A stretch of DNA of 64,000 nucleotides from the NCBI GenBank assembly GCA_030754885.1, contig JASLZL010000094.1, positions 1 through 64,000 of the forward strand. The letters run 5' to 3'. Shown piece after piece: positions 63,922 to 64,000 of this stretch. The translations under genes were made by a program, and so were the position numbers. The DNA comes from Rhodospirillales bacterium. Lineage in GTDB: Bacteria > Pseudomonadota > Alphaproteobacteria > Rhodospirillales > JASLLZ01. A model generated the notes under the pieces. It saw only the letters and a program-made list of their open reading frames with translations. It did not search any database and was not told the origin of the DNA. Numbering within the stretch: the stretch's first letter is position 1; each line of letters begins with the position of its first letter.

Positions 63922-64000
63922 ATGGAAACGTTCCGATTGCGGCTCCACCGCTTTGATCCGAAGCATGATAGCGCGCCGCGATACGAGGAATATGAAATCG
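63922..64000 (+). CDS. Probable succinate dehydrogenase/fumarate reductase iron-sulfur subunit (partial, runs off window end)
   Basis: METFRLRLHRFDPKHDSAPRYEEYEI directly after the flavoprotein. Confidence 0.7.
   Translation, partial: METFRLRLHRFDPKHDSAPRYEEYEI

Overview
This is a GC-rich alphaproteobacterial chromosome segment, probably Rhodospirillales-like (inference from MipZ, a phasin, a DUF3035/BamF-like lipoprotein and the ClpS/ClpA pair). Most of it is housekeeping and metabolic genes: a tripartite tricarboxylate transporter, tadA, an RluB-type pseudouridine synthase, rsmD, mutL, pgi, ilvC/ilvH/ilvB, miaA, two M16 peptidases, lspA, ileS, ribF, mipZ, galU, ugd, a phosphomannomutase, acnA, a DD-carboxypeptidase, a phasin, clpS, clpA and several FAD amine-oxidase-family enzymes. 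I saw no CRISPR array, rRNA, prophage or complete transposon. The most unusual signals are: (1) a tRNA-Arg(UCU)-like gene at 57187-57295 (minus) with a perfect cloverleaf but a 32-nt insertion in the anticodon loop, bounded by a 7-bp inverted repeat; (2) an S8 protease split by a -1 shift at an A7 run; (3) a small secreted protein interrupted by an in-frame TGA where Trp would fit; (4) a methyltransferase with no canonical start codon but a well-placed Shine-Dalgarno before ATC/ATA; (5) a single-chain fusion resembling HcnA+HcnB+HcnC; (6) a tandem pair of small paralogous proteins of unknown function; (7) a secreted protein made of two copies of a four-Cys module. Items 2-4 could be assembly errors and need read-level checks.
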